Of a stretch of DNA of 64,000 nucleotides, positions 43,207 through 51,987 are shown piece after piece (position 1 is the stretch's first letter; the number at the start of each line of letters is the position of its first letter). The notes under the pieces were generated by a model. The model was not told the DNA's origin. It did not search any database and worked only from the letters and a program-made list of their open reading frames with translations. The stretch covers positions 558,001 to 622,000 of the forward strand of contig NZ_JAJATZ010000001.1 in NCBI RefSeq assembly GCF_020531945.1, in the 5' to 3' direction. The DNA comes from Loktanella gaetbuli (GTDB lineage Bacteria; Pseudomonadota; Alphaproteobacteria; Rhodobacterales; Rhodobacteraceae). The translations under genes and the position numbers were made by a program.

Positions 43207-45690
43207 TCAGACGACGTTCTGCGAAAACGCGATGCTGCTGTCGATCACAAGCTCGCTGTCGTCACCCAGACTGTAGACGTCGTACGAGCGGCCATCGATC
43301 TGCTGCGTTTCTTTCCACGCAGCGTTGCCGTTGAAGGTGACGCTGTCGTCGATGGACCCGTGCACAACCAGCACGTTGTCATTGTTCGACAGCGCGTCGA
43401 TGGACTCCTTGGTCAGCGTCAGGCGTGCGTTGTCGCCCTGATCCAGGTCAATCGCCCCGATGTTGAAGGTATCAAGCCCGGCCGCGTTCAGATTGACCAC
43501 ACCATTCACATCCACCACCAGCAGGGTGGAGTTGCTGTTGCCCGCATCGTCGGTGGCGGTGATCACCAGTTGCTTGCCATCAACGACCGGCGCGTCAAAG
43601 CTGAATGTTTCCTCGCCGTCGGCTGGGAAATTCTTCATGCCGTCGCCGTCCGTCGCGATCAGGGACCGGCCGTTGCCGCCCTCGTCGTAGGAATGAACCC
43701 GGATGTCGTCGGGGTTGCCGTCGATGGTGACAAAGGTGACGCCGCGATCATAGTCGCCGATGCCTTCGACCGAGGGCGCATCAGGCACATCGGTATCCAC
43801 ATCGAACTGGCCGTTGATCGACCGGCTGTTGCCCGCCAGATCCTTGGCCGCGACCGTGACATTCGCCTGATAGGTGCCGTCGGGGATCTCACCGGCGGCA
43901 TAGGACACGGACCAGTTGCCGTTGGCGTCCACAGTGGCCGCCCGCGTGACGATAGCGCTGGGTGTCCCGCTCTGCGAGGCATCGAAACGGACGATCACTT
44001 CGGTGGCACCACGTTCGACCGTGCCGGTCAGCGTCACGCCATCGGATGCCTCTGCGCGGTTGACGGTGTTGTCTGCCCCTTCGACCGGGGAATTCAGCGT
44101 CAGGCGGTTGACCCAGGTATCCAGACGCACATCGGCCTGATCGGTCACGACGTTGCCTGCCGGATCGGTCGCGACTGCGGTGATCGTGGTAAAGGTTTCG
44201 ACGTTGCCGCTGCGGATGACCGAGGTCGAGAAATTCGCGGTCCAGCTGCCGTCCTCGCCCGCAACAACCGTCTTGGACCCGTTTTCAAAGGTCACGCGCA
44301 CCTCGGAGAAGGCATCGGCCTGACCGGTGATGTCGATGGTCTGTGCGCCGCGCTCGACGTGGTTGATGACGCCGTTGCCGCCGACGATTTCCTCGCGGAT
44401 ATCGACGGATGCCAGCGTGTCGACCTCGACCGTGCCGCGGGCAAAGGCCGCGTTGCCTGCCGCGTCGGTGGATGTGGCACTGACGGCGGCCTGATATTCA
44501 CCACCGGGCACCTCGGCACCCGAGAAGGTGTAGGTCCAGTTGCCGTTGCCATCGGCCTGCGTGGTGTGCGTGATGTTGCCGGACCCGTTGCCGTTGAAGG
44601 TCACGGTCACGGTGGCGTTCGCCTCGGCGGTGCCGGTGACCAGCACGCCCACAGCGTTGCGTTCGACCAGGTTGACCGTTCCGTCGCCACCAGCGGCAGA
44701 GGTATCAAGGGTGATTTCGTTGACGGTATCCACGTCCAGGAAATCGGTCGCAGAGGACGTGCCACCACCGGTCGTCACGGTTGCCACGACCTCGTAGGAA
44801 TATTCACCCTCGCCCGCGATATTTGTCGGGACGGTGACGGACCACTGACCACTGCCGTCGATGTCGAACGGGATCGTCGATCCGTTGATGACCAGCGTGG
44901 CAGAGGCGTTTGGCGTTCCGGTGCCGGAAATTTCCACACCGTCGTCCCAGTCTTCGCCGTTGACTACGGTGCCGGTGCTGCGTGTGCCGCCCGAAATGAC
45001 GATTTCAGGTGCGCTGTCGCCGCCGTCGCCGCCGGTCCCACCGCCGCCACCGCCGCCGTCGCCATTTTCGCCGCCGCCTTCGTCGCCACCGCCGCCGGGT
45101 GTGCCGTCGCCGCCGCCGCCCTGTGTGCCGCCATCGGTGTCGCCGTCATCGCTCTCGGCGCTGCTGCCGCCCAGCAATGCGATCCCGCCCAGTGCCGCTG
45201 CACCAGCCGCAGCGGCACCACCGCCGATTCCGCCCAGACCAGCCAGCAGGGGCACGCCCAGCATGCCGACATCGGCGCCGGTTTCGGTGCCTGCGATATC
45301 CAGCGACGCCACTTCGATGAAATAAAGGTCATCATCGGGCGACCATTTGCCGAACCCGTCCTCGTCAATGTACTGCGCCAGCAGCAGGTTGCCGTCGCCC
45401 GGCACCAGTTGCACCTGCGCCAGCTGACCGCCGGAAGACAGGAAAAGATCATTCAGGGGTGTGCCGTCCGGGCCAAAGAAGCCCTGGATCGTGATCACCT
45501 GGCCGTCAACAAGCATGACCTGAAGCGCCTGCCCCTGACGCGCATAGCTCAGCACGTGGCTGCGCTGCAAATTCAGCGAAACGTCCTGACCCTGAGATAC
45601 GATGATGTTCGCGTCTTGCCCGTTTCCGGACACCGCGCCACGCTGCAAGCCGCCCGCATCGTTGCGAACGACGAATTCAATCGCCGACAT
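43207..45690 (-). CDS. BapA-like type I secreted adhesin with Ig-like repeats
   Basis: The 827-residue acidic protein lacks an N-terminal signal peptide, as expected for type I export. Layout: BapA-type prefix domain (about 1-125), a Gly/Ala-rich hydrophobic segment (about 140-175, VPLLAGLGGIGGGAAAAGA), an Asp/Gly linker almost without other residues (about 176-230), about four bacterial Ig-like domains (231-630; repeating DVDT and NGNW.Y/V....GE..DGTYQA.V.A.D.AGN motifs), and a C-terminal region ending DDSELVIDSSIAFSQNVV, which fits a type I secretion signal. No RTX nonapeptides are evident. It is the first gene of the operon with TolC, ABC and HlyD partners. It probably promotes attachment and biofilm. 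Confidence 0.86.
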   Translation of the reverse strand: MSAIEFVVRNDAGGLQRGAVSGNGQDANIIVSQGQDVSLNLQRSHVLSYARQGQALQVMLVDGQVITIQGFFGPDGTPLNDLFLSSGGQLAQVQLVPGDGNLLLAQYIDEDGFGKWSPDDDLYFIEVASLDIAGTETGADVGMLGVPLLAGLGGIGGGAAAAGAAALGGIALLGGSSAESDDGDTDGGTQGGGGDGTPGGGGDEGGGENGDGGGGGGGTGGDGGDSAPEIVISGGTRSTGTVVNGEDWDDGVEISGTGTPNASATLVINGSTIPFDIDGSGQWSVTVPTNIAGEGEYSYEVVATVTTGGGTSSATDFLDVDTVNEITLDTSAAGGDGTVNLVERNAVGVLVTGTAEANATVTVTFNGNGSGNITHTTQADGNGNWTYTFSGAEVPGGEYQAAVSATSTDAAGNAAFARGTVEVDTLASVDIREEIVGGNGVINHVERGAQTIDITGQADAFSEVRVTFENGSKTVVAGEDGSWTANFSTSVIRSGNVETFTTITAVATDPAGNVVTDQADVRLDTWVNRLTLNSPVEGADNTVNRAEASDGVTLTGTVERGATEVIVRFDASQSGTPSAIVTRAATVDANGNWSVSYAAGEIPDGTYQANVTVAAKDLAGNSRSINGQFDVDTDVPDAPSVEGIGDYDRGVTFVTIDGNPDDIRVHSYDEGGNGRSLIATDGDGMKNFPADGEETFSFDAPVVDGKQLVITATDDAGNSNSTLLVVDVNGVVNLNAAGLDTFNIGAIDLDQGDNARLTLTKESIDALSNNDNVLVVHGSIDDSVTFNGNAAWKETQQIDGRSYDVYSLGDDSELVIDSSIAFSQNVV

Positions 45691-45762
45691 AATATACTCC
45701 GCCTCATGTGCACGCCCATCAAGGGACGTATCGATTTTGATTGCCGTCAGCGTAGCGAGGAG

Positions 45763-45776
45763 GGATTTGTAAATCC
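45763..45776. promoter_or_regulatory. Inverted repeat upstream of the adhesin operon
   Basis: GGATTT-GT-AAATCC, 14 bases, lies about 73 bases before the adhesin ATG and 25 bases beyond the stop of the BrkB-like gene. The gap is AT-richer than its surroundings and must hold the adhesin promoter. The repeat is a candidate regulator site; no binding protein can be named. Confidence 0.35.
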
Positions 45777-45800
45777 AGATGAATCTTGGCGACAGCTGCC

Positions 45801-46730
45801 TTATTGCTGCCGTGGGGGTGACACTTTTGTCGCATCTGGAGCATCATGCTTGCCGTCGATATTGCCGTGTACATGCAGGTTCAGCGCCGCCCCCAGCAAG
45901 ATCAGAAAGGCTGTGATATATAGCCATAGCAGCATCCCGATGACAGCGCCGATGGACCCATAGACCTCGTTGTAGCGGGCGAAATTTCCCAGGTAGTAGG
46001 ACAGCATGACCGAGGCCGCGATCCACAGGATCACGACGGTCCCTGCCCCCACGGTCATCCAGCGCAGGCGCGCACCGCGTTGGTTCGGACCAAAGCGGTA
46101 CAGGATGCTGAGTGCGCTGTAGAGCACGACAAGCGCCACCAGCCAGCGAATCCCCTCGAGCAGCCAGGCCGTGTCATTCGCGATCGGCGCAAAGGCGATG
46201 AAAATCGGCGCGAGCACGACCGCCACCATGGCAACAAGCGCCAGTGCAACAAGCGACACGGTCAGCGTCAGCGCCACGACGATCTGCTTGAACCCGTTGC
46301 GCGCAGGCCGTCCCGCAATGGCGTTCAGGCCCGACATCAGCCCCGCAACGCCCAGACGCGCGGCCCAGACCGCCAGCAACAGCGACACGACCGAAGCAAA
46401 GCCCAACTTATCGCTGCGCGTCGCCAGCAGACGCGACATCTGTTCGGTCAGCAACAGGTACGTGTCTTCTGGAATGATCTCTTGCATCAGCTCCAGTTGC
46501 TCGACCACGACCACCGGGTCGGCAATCAGGCCGAACAGCGAAATGATCGCGGCAGCCGCCGGAAACAGCGCAAAGATGCTGAAGAACGCAACACCCCCTG
46601 CAATCAGGCTGATGTGCCGTTCAGACGCCGTTTGCCACACTGCCCAAAGCAAGGACACGACACGGCGCAATCGGCCGCGCGGCGGTTTCGGGGTGGTCTG
46701 CTGGTCAAGATCACTTGTCTGCGCTGTCAT
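45801..46730 (-). CDS. YihY/BrkB family inner-membrane protein
   Basis: A 309-residue polytopic protein with six hydrophobic segments. Family blocks: HISLIAGGVAFFSIFALFPAAAAIISLFGLIADP, VWAARLGVAGLMSGLNAIAG, LYRFGPNQRGARLRWMTVGAGTVVILW (PN.R.....W...G) and YNEVYGSIGAVIGMLLWLYITAFLILLGAALN. This matches the YihY/virulence factor BrkB family, once called RNase BN in error. The function is uncertain; transport has been suggested. The N- and C-termini are charged and cytoplasmic. It is divergent from the kinase gene. Confidence 0.9.
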   Translation of the reverse strand: MTAQTSDLDQQTTPKPPRGRLRRVVSLLWAVWQTASERHISLIAGGVAFFSIFALFPAAAAIISLFGLIADPVVVVEQLELMQEIIPEDTYLLLTEQMSRLLATRSDKLGFASVVSLLLAVWAARLGVAGLMSGLNAIAGRPARNGFKQIVVALTLTVSLVALALVAMVAVVLAPIFIAFAPIANDTAWLLEGIRWLVALVVLYSALSILYRFGPNQRGARLRWMTVGAGTVVILWIAASVMLSYYLGNFARYNEVYGSIGAVIGMLLWLYITAFLILLGAALNLHVHGNIDGKHDAPDATKVSPPRQQ

Positions 46731-46886
46731 GAATCCTTGCTACGCCGGGTCGGGCCCAATCTCCAAGATCGAACCGCACAAAGTGATGAAGTGTCTCAAA
46801 TTTCCCCTCGAAATCAGGGGCGGTGCTGGGTAGCGTGCTGTAGCGCGGCACAATCGGCCGGATCAGGACAAGGAAGTAACGCCGTG

Positions 46887-47522
46887 ATGGATATCACAGA
46901 TCAGGTCAATCTGCTTGCAGATCGGATACACGCCCTGCGCGAGGGACGAGACCGGATCCTGGTCGCCATCTGCGGTGCCCCCGCGTCCGGCAAATCGACA
47001 CTGGCCAAGGAATTGGCGCGCCGGTTGAACCTGCAAAAATGCCCGACGCTCGTGGTGCCGATGGATGGGTTTCATCTGGACAACGCCATTCTGGACGCCC
47101 GCGATCTGCGCGCGCGCAAGGGGGCGCCCGAAACCTTTGACGGGGACGGGTTCCTGCATCTGATCCGCAGGCTGGGCGAGAATATCGAGGTCGTGGCCCC
47201 GATGTTCGACCGCACCCGCGACCTGTCGGTGGCTGGTGCCATCGCAATTCCGGCCGATTGCCCGGTCATCCTCGTCGAGGGCAATTACCTGATGTTCGAC
47301 GAAGCGCCCTGGCACAATCTGGCGGACCTGTGGGATCTGACCGTGCGTGTCGAGGTGCCGATGCCGCAACTGCGCAGCAGGCTGATCCAGCGCTGGTTAA
47401 GCCTGAATTACAGCCGTGCCGCCGCCACCCGCCGCGCCGAGAGCAATGACATTCCCAATGCGCAGCGGGTGTTGGACCGCGCGATCCCCTGCGAGATCAC
47501 GCTGACCCCCAAGGGCGAATAG
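46887..47522 (+). CDS. P-loop nucleoside/sugar kinase (uridine kinase / phosphoribulokinase fold)
   Basis: The 211-residue kinase has Walker A GAPASGKST at about residues 30-38, followed by VVPMDGFHLDNAIL (Asp and the FHLDN motif typical of the PRK/UdK/CoaA-like group), APETFDGDGFLHLI, APMFDRTRD and VILVEGNYLMFDEAPWH. The C-terminal RAESNDIPNAQRV resembles YggC-type and fructose-kinase-like members. Substrate unknown; nucleoside, pantothenate and fructose have all been found in this fold. The ATG at 46887 is preceded by AAGGAAG; a GTG one codon earlier is possible. Convergent with the FAH gene, 2 bases apart. Confidence 0.85.
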   Translation: MDITDQVNLLADRIHALREGRDRILVAICGAPASGKSTLAKELARRLNLQKCPTLVVPMDGFHLDNAILDARDLRARKGAPETFDGDGFLHLIRRLGENIEVVAPMFDRTRDLSVAGAIAIPADCPVILVEGNYLMFDEAPWHNLADLWDLTVRVEVPMPQLRSRLIQRWLSLNYSRAAATRRAESNDIPNAQRVLDRAIPCEITLTPKGE

Positions 47523-47524
47523 CG

Positions 47525-48211
47525 TCAGACGATCCGCGTACGCACCGGGGCAAGCCTGTCGACCTGACCGACCAGCGTGTCGCCCTTGTTCACCGCCGCG
47601 ACACCCGCAGGCGTGCCCGTCATGATGATATCGCCCGGCATCAGCGTATAGAGCGTGGACAGGTTGGCGATGATTTCCGGCACGGACCAGATCATCGCGG
47701 CAAGGGGTGATTCCTGCCGGGTGTCGCCGTTGACGGACAGATGAATCTTTTGCTCGGTCAGGTGAAATCCAGAGGCCGGGGTCAACGCGCCAATGATGGC
47801 AGAGCCCGCGAAATCCTTGCCCGTGTCCCAAGGTTGGCCTGCCTTTTTGGCGGTGCCCTGCAAATCGCGGCGGGTCATGTCCAGGCCCACACCATATCCC
47901 CAGATGACGCTGTCTGCCGCGGTTCTGTCGATGCCGGTCGCAGGTGCGCCGATGGCGACGACCAGTTCGACCTCGTGGTGCAGATCCTGCGTGCCGGGCG
48001 GATAGGGCATGTCGGCGTCATCGGTCAGCAGGTGATGTGCCGATTTGGTGAAATAGATCGGCGCACTGCGGGTCACGTCGCCGCCCATCTCGGCCACGTG
48101 GTCGGCGTAATTGCGGCCGATGCAGAAAATCCGGGCGACCGGGTAACGCAAGTCTGATCCCACAACGGCAAGCGCGGGTTGCCTTGGCGGCTCAATAGAA
48201 TAGTTTGACAT
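47525..48211 (-). CDS. Fumarylacetoacetate hydrolase (FAH) family protein
   Basis: A 228-residue enzyme with the FAH fold: YPVARIFCIGRNYADHVAEMG, PIYFTKSAHHLL, DLHHEVELVVAIGAPA (metal-binding Glu residues), VWGYGVGLDMTRRDLQ, and the terminal MPGDIIMTGTPAGVAAVNKGD. The size fits the fumarylpyruvate hydrolase / acylpyruvase (FAHD1, YcgM-like) group rather than the larger true fumarylacetoacetase. It probably cleaves an acylpyruvate or decarboxylates a 2-oxo acid in the cytosol. No gentisate or tyrosine genes are adjacent, so the substrate stays open. Confidence 0.88.
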   Translation of the reverse strand: MSNYSIEPPRQPALAVVGSDLRYPVARIFCIGRNYADHVAEMGGDVTRSAPIYFTKSAHHLLTDDADMPYPPGTQDLHHEVELVVAIGAPATGIDRTAADSVIWGYGVGLDMTRRDLQGTAKKAGQPWDTGKDFAGSAIIGALTPASGFHLTEQKIHLSVNGDTRQESPLAAMIWSVPEIIANLSTLYTLMPGDIIMTGTPAGVAAVNKGDTLVGQVDRLAPVRTRIV

Positions 48212-48318
48212 CGATTATGCCCTTTCTGACGTCATTTCAGGTCTCTGCCCGGAATATGATGCCAAGGGTTCACCTGACCAGCCGCAATCGTCCTGCGGTC
48301 CAAACCCTGTTGGAACCC

Positions 48319-48945
48319 ATGTCACTGCCACCCCTGGATGATCTGATCGCCTGTCCGCATTGCGACACGCTGCATATCGAACGCGAACTGCCCGAGGGCG
48401 GCAGCGCGCGTTGCGTGCGGTGCGGTATCGTGCTGGTCACCCGGCGGTCAGATGCATTGGTGCAGATGGTCAGCCTGGCCTGTGCGGCCGTGATCCTGAT
48501 GATGGCGGCCATCAGTTTCCCGTTTCTGGACATCAACGCGGCCGGGTTCACCAATGAAACCTCGGTGCTGAGCGCAATCATGGCGTTCAGTTCGGGCAAA
48601 GGCGTGCCGGTGGCGATCGCGGTGGCACTGTTCATCATCGTGTTGCCGCTGACCCGGCTTTTGGCACTGATCTATGCGGTGGGTCCGTTGGTATTGGGTC
48701 ACAAACCCCGTCCGGGCGCGCGGATCGCCTTTGCGATGACCGAACAATTGCGGCCCTGGGCCATGGCCGAGATTTTCATGGTCGGCGTGGCCGTGGCCCT
48801 GGTCAAGATCACGGGCATAGCACAGGTGACAATCGGCCCTGCGTTCTGGGCCTTTGTGACGCTGGTCATCATCACCATTTTCAACGATCGCATCATGAGT
48901 AGGTATACCGTTTGGAAAGCTCTCGACCTGACCTCCCGCGACTGA
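48319..48945 (+). CDS. pqiA: Paraquat-inducible protein A, N-terminal half (PqiA1)
   Basis: A 208-residue membrane protein with a zinc-ribbon-like start (CPHCDTLHIERELPEGGSARCVRCG, four Cys) followed by four transmembrane helices. It corresponds to the first half of E. coli PqiA (417 residues). The second half is encoded by the next gene, overlapping by 34 bases in the -1 frame. PqiA with PqiB and PqiC forms a pathway for lipid movement between inner and outer membrane. The ATG at 48319 is the family start; upstream in-frame ATGs (48205, 48256) extend over unconserved sequence. Confidence 0.88.
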   Translation: MSLPPLDDLIACPHCDTLHIERELPEGGSARCVRCGIVLVTRRSDALVQMVSLACAAVILMMAAISFPFLDINAAGFTNETSVLSAIMAFSSGKGVPVAIAVALFIIVLPLTRLLALIYAVGPLVLGHKPRPGARIAFAMTEQLRPWAMAEIFMVGVAVALVKITGIAQVTIGPAFWAFVTLVIITIFNDRIMSRYTVWKALDLTSRD

Positions 48946-49553
48946 TCACTGCCCGACAGGCGGGATTGATCGGCTGCCGCCGGTGTGGACAGGTCCATGC
49001 GGGCGGTGCCGTGCGTTGCAAACGGTGCCACGGACCGATCCGGTCACGCGATACCGAAAGCCTGCAAAAGGTCTGGGCTTGGCTGATCGCGGGGATCATC
49101 GCGTTCATCCCCGCCAATATCTATCCGATGCTGCTGACATCAACGCTGCTTGACCGGTCGGAACAGACCATTATCGGCGGTGTGATCGAACTGCTGCACT
49201 ATGGCAGCTACGGGATCGCGACCATCGTGTTCGTCGCCTCGATCATGATTCCGGTCGGCAAATTCATCGCGATCGCCTATCTGGCCTGGGCTGTGCAACA
49301 CAGATCCAGCCGCAACCAGCATCAGCGCCACAAACTGTATGATGTGGTGGAATTTATCGGACGCTGGTCGATGATCGACGTGTTCGTCGTTGCCATTTTG
49401 TCGGCACTGGTGCAACTGAATGCCGTCGCAACCATCAATCCGGGTATTGCGGCGCTCAGCTTTGGGCTGTCGGTCATATTTACGATGTTGTCAGCGTTGG
49501 CGTTCGACCCACGTCTGATTTGGGATGAAGAGGAACCTGTCAGCCATGACTGA
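48912..49553 (+). CDS. pqiA: Paraquat-inducible protein A, C-terminal half (PqiA2)
   Basis: A 213-residue protein repeating the plan of PqiA1: LITARQAGLIGCRRCGQVHAGGAVRCKRCH (four Cys) and four transmembrane helices (WAWLIAGIIAFIPANIYPMLL, IVFVASIMIPVGKFIAIAYL, ...). LTARQAGLIGC is typical of the second PqiA half. The frame is closed by a TAG at 48900, and the only reasonable start is TTG at 48912 inside the end of pqiA1, with AGG 8 bases before. I see no slippery heptamer in the overlap, so coupled translation is more likely than frameshifting. pqiB overlaps its end by 8 bases. Confidence 0.87.
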   Translation: MESSRPDLPRLITARQAGLIGCRRCGQVHAGGAVRCKRCHGPIRSRDTESLQKVWAWLIAGIIAFIPANIYPMLLTSTLLDRSEQTIIGGVIELLHYGSYGIATIVFVASIMIPVGKFIAIAYLAWAVQHRSSRNQHQRHKLYDVVEFIGRWSMIDVFVVAILSALVQLNAVATINPGIAALSFGLSVIFTMLSALAFDPRLIWDEEEPVSHD

Positions 49554-51984
49554 AGAATACGCTGCCGCGGAACTCGACATGAAACCGGGCAAGCCCAGCT
49601 TTTGGCGGCGGTTATCGTTCGTCTGGCTGGTGCCGATCCTTGCATTGCTGGTGTCGGTCGGTGTGGCCTGGCAATCGTTCTCCGACCGCGGTGTCGAGAT
49701 CGAGATTTCATTTCCCAGCGCATCCGGCATCAACGCGGGCGAAACCGAGATCAAATACCGCGACGTGACTGTGGGCACCGTCGAACGGGTCGAATTTTCC
49801 GAGGACCTGCAAGAGGTTCTGGTATTCGCCCGCGTCGATCAGGCGGTCTGGCCGTTCATGGATCAGGACGCCAAGTTCTGGATCATCAGCCCCGATGTCA
49901 GTGTGCGCGGCATCACCGGTCTGGATACGGTCCTGTCCGGCGTCTACATCGAAGGCGACTGGGACCGCGAGGCCGACGTTGCGCAGACATCCTTTACAGG
50001 GCTTCAACGCGCGCCGGTGGCCCCTCCGGGCCAGACCGGAACCGAAATCGTGCTGCGCACGACCGAAGGCAGCGCATTGTCGGCGGGTGCACCTGTGCTG
50101 CATCAGGGCATCGAGGTCGGCGTCCTGTCCGAACCCGTCCTGTCACCCGACGGGCTGAGCGTATCGGTCAGCGCATTTGTAGCAGAACCCTACGACGCAC
50201 TGATCACCTCCTCCACGCGGTTTTGGGACACGGCAGGCTTCAGCGTCTCGCTTGGTGCGGGTGGTGTATCGCTTGATGTCAGCTCGCTTGCGTCATTGAT
50301 CGAAGGCGGCGTTGCATTTGACACCGTGGTGTCCGGCGGCGCGCCGATCAACGATGGATACACCTTTGATCTGTTCAGCGACGAGGAAACAGCACGGTCC
50401 AGCCTGTTCAACGAGGTCGGTCGCCCGAAACTGAACGTTGCCGTGCTGTTCGACGGGTCCGTCAGCGGTCTGTCGGTGGGATCCGATGTACGGTTCCAGG
50501 GCATTCGCATTGGTCAGGTATCCGAACTGGGGGCCGTGGTCGTCGACGACGAATTCACCGAACGCCGTGTCGAATTGCGCACGGTGCTGGCCATCGAACC
50601 CGGCCGCCTGGGCCTGGGCGAAGAAGCAACGCCGCAGAACGCCTTGGATTTGCTGGCAAGTTTCGTCGATCAGGGTCTGCGGGCACGACTGGTCACCGGC
50701 AGCCTGCTGTCAGGCAACCTGACGGTCGAACTGATCGAGGTTGCGGATGCCGCGCAGGCCACGCTGGATGTCAGCGCAGAGCCCTATCCGATCATTCCCA
50801 CGACGGCGTCGAACATCACCGACGTTGCGGATCAAGCCGAAGGCGTTCTGGCACGGATCAACGATCTGCCGATCGAGGAACTGCTGGCCGCCGCCATCGA
50901 TGTGATGGACAGCGCCAACGCGTTGCTGCGGTCGGATGGTGTCATCGACACGCCGGAACAGGTGGCGGGTCTGCTGGCGGACGTGCGCGATGTCGTGGGC
51001 AGCGACGCGATCCAGGCCGTGCCGGGACAGGTGAACAACCTGCTGAACACGCTGGAGGATACCATCGGCGGTTTGTCAGGGATCATCACGTCCGTGGGGG
51101 ATGCCGATATCGCAGGCCAGCTGGACGGCATCCTGACCAATGTGTCTGCTGGAACCGAAAACCTGCCGGAGATTTCGACCCAGCTGGAACAGGTCATTGC
51201 CAAGGCCAACGCACTGCAACTGGACGCGCTTCTCGCTCAGGCCGAAGCATCGCTGGCCGCGATCGAACAGGTGGCGTCGAACGACGACCTGCAAGAGGTG
51301 CCGGTCTTTGTGAACCAGCTGCTGGACGAGGCGCGTCTGCTGATCGCAAGTCAGGACGTGCAGGCCCTGCCCGGCGAATTGCGCGGTGTGGCGGACGAGG
51401 CAGGCCAAATCCTGTCCGACCTGACGGCGCAAAACATCTCGGCCCGCCTGACCGAGGCGATCAACGCGGCAGCCTCTGCTGCGCAAAGCATCGACACGGC
51501 GTCCCAGCAATTGCCGGAAATCACGGAACAGCTGAACGCATTGTCAGCCGAAGCCGCACGGATGGATCTGGACGAGCTGTCGGCCGCTGCAACACAACTG
51601 ATGCAAAGCGTGACCGAAATCACCGCCACGCCGTCGGCACAGGCGCTGCCTGCATCCCTGTCGTCTGCGCTGGATGAGGTGCAGCTGACGCTGGCAGAGG
51701 TGCGCGAAGGCGGTGCGATCGAGAATGTGAATGCCGCACTGCAATCCGCGTCAGATGCAGCGCAGGCCATCGAGGAAGCCGCCAACACCCTGCCCGACCT
51801 GACCGATCAGGCCGGTGCGTTGATCACCTCGTCCGGCGATGTCATCGCAAGCTACGGCGAGCGGTCGCGGTTCAACAACGATATCACGGGCGTGCTGCGC
51901 GGGATCCAAGAGGCCGCGGACGCGATCACGAACCTTGCGCGGACCATCCAGCGCAATCCGAACTCACTCATCACGGGGCGATAG
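49546..51984 (+). CDS. pqiB: PqiB: MCE-domain lipid transport protein with very long helical C-terminus
   Basis: A single N-terminal membrane helix (FVWLVPILALLVSVGVAW) anchors three MCE/MlaD domains in the periplasm (about residues 50-140, 165-230 and 290-400; e.g. GINAGETEIKYRDVTVGTVE and LSVGSDVRFQGIRIGQV). E. coli PqiB has about 546 residues; this protein has 812. The extra part (about 425-800) is Ala/Leu/Gln-rich helix with repeated units such as QALPGELRGVADEAGQIL and QALPASLSSALDEVQLTL, extending the hollow coiled-coil needle of PqiB. ATG at 49546 overlaps pqiA2. Confidence 0.92.
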   Translation: MTEEYAAAELDMKPGKPSFWRRLSFVWLVPILALLVSVGVAWQSFSDRGVEIEISFPSASGINAGETEIKYRDVTVGTVERVEFSEDLQEVLVFARVDQAVWPFMDQDAKFWIISPDVSVRGITGLDTVLSGVYIEGDWDREADVAQTSFTGLQRAPVAPPGQTGTEIVLRTTEGSALSAGAPVLHQGIEVGVLSEPVLSPDGLSVSVSAFVAEPYDALITSSTRFWDTAGFSVSLGAGGVSLDVSSLASLIEGGVAFDTVVSGGAPINDGYTFDLFSDEETARSSLFNEVGRPKLNVAVLFDGSVSGLSVGSDVRFQGIRIGQVSELGAVVVDDEFTERRVELRTVLAIEPGRLGLGEEATPQNALDLLASFVDQGLRARLVTGSLLSGNLTVELIEVADAAQATLDVSAEPYPIIPTTASNITDVADQAEGVLARINDLPIEELLAAAIDVMDSANALLRSDGVIDTPEQVAGLLADVRDVVGSDAIQAVPGQVNNLLNTLEDTIGGLSGIITSVGDADIAGQLDGILTNVSAGTENLPEISTQLEQVIAKANALQLDALLAQAEASLAAIEQVASNDDLQEVPVFVNQLLDEARLLIASQDVQALPGELRGVADEAGQILSDLTAQNISARLTEAINAAASAAQSIDTASQQLPEITEQLNALSAEAARMDLDELSAAATQLMQSVTEITATPSAQALPASLSSALDEVQLTLAEVREGGAIENVNAALQSASDAAQAIEEAANTLPDLTDQAGALITSSGDVIASYGERSRFNNDITGVLRGIQEAADAITNLARTIQRNPNSLITGR

Positions 51985-51987
51985 ACC

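Noticed and set aside
43126..45963. 945-codon open frame on the plus strand opposite the adhesin
   Set aside because: It is the shadow of a low-complexity, GC-rich, repetitive gene. The minus frame has Ig-like domains, a secretion context and proper start and stop; the plus translation is His/Arg/Asp-rich without any fold.
48903..48945. Programmed -1 frameshift joining PqiA1 and PqiA2
   Set aside because: No X XXY YYZ heptamer in the correct phase within the 34-base overlap; a TTG start with a spaced AGG suffices.
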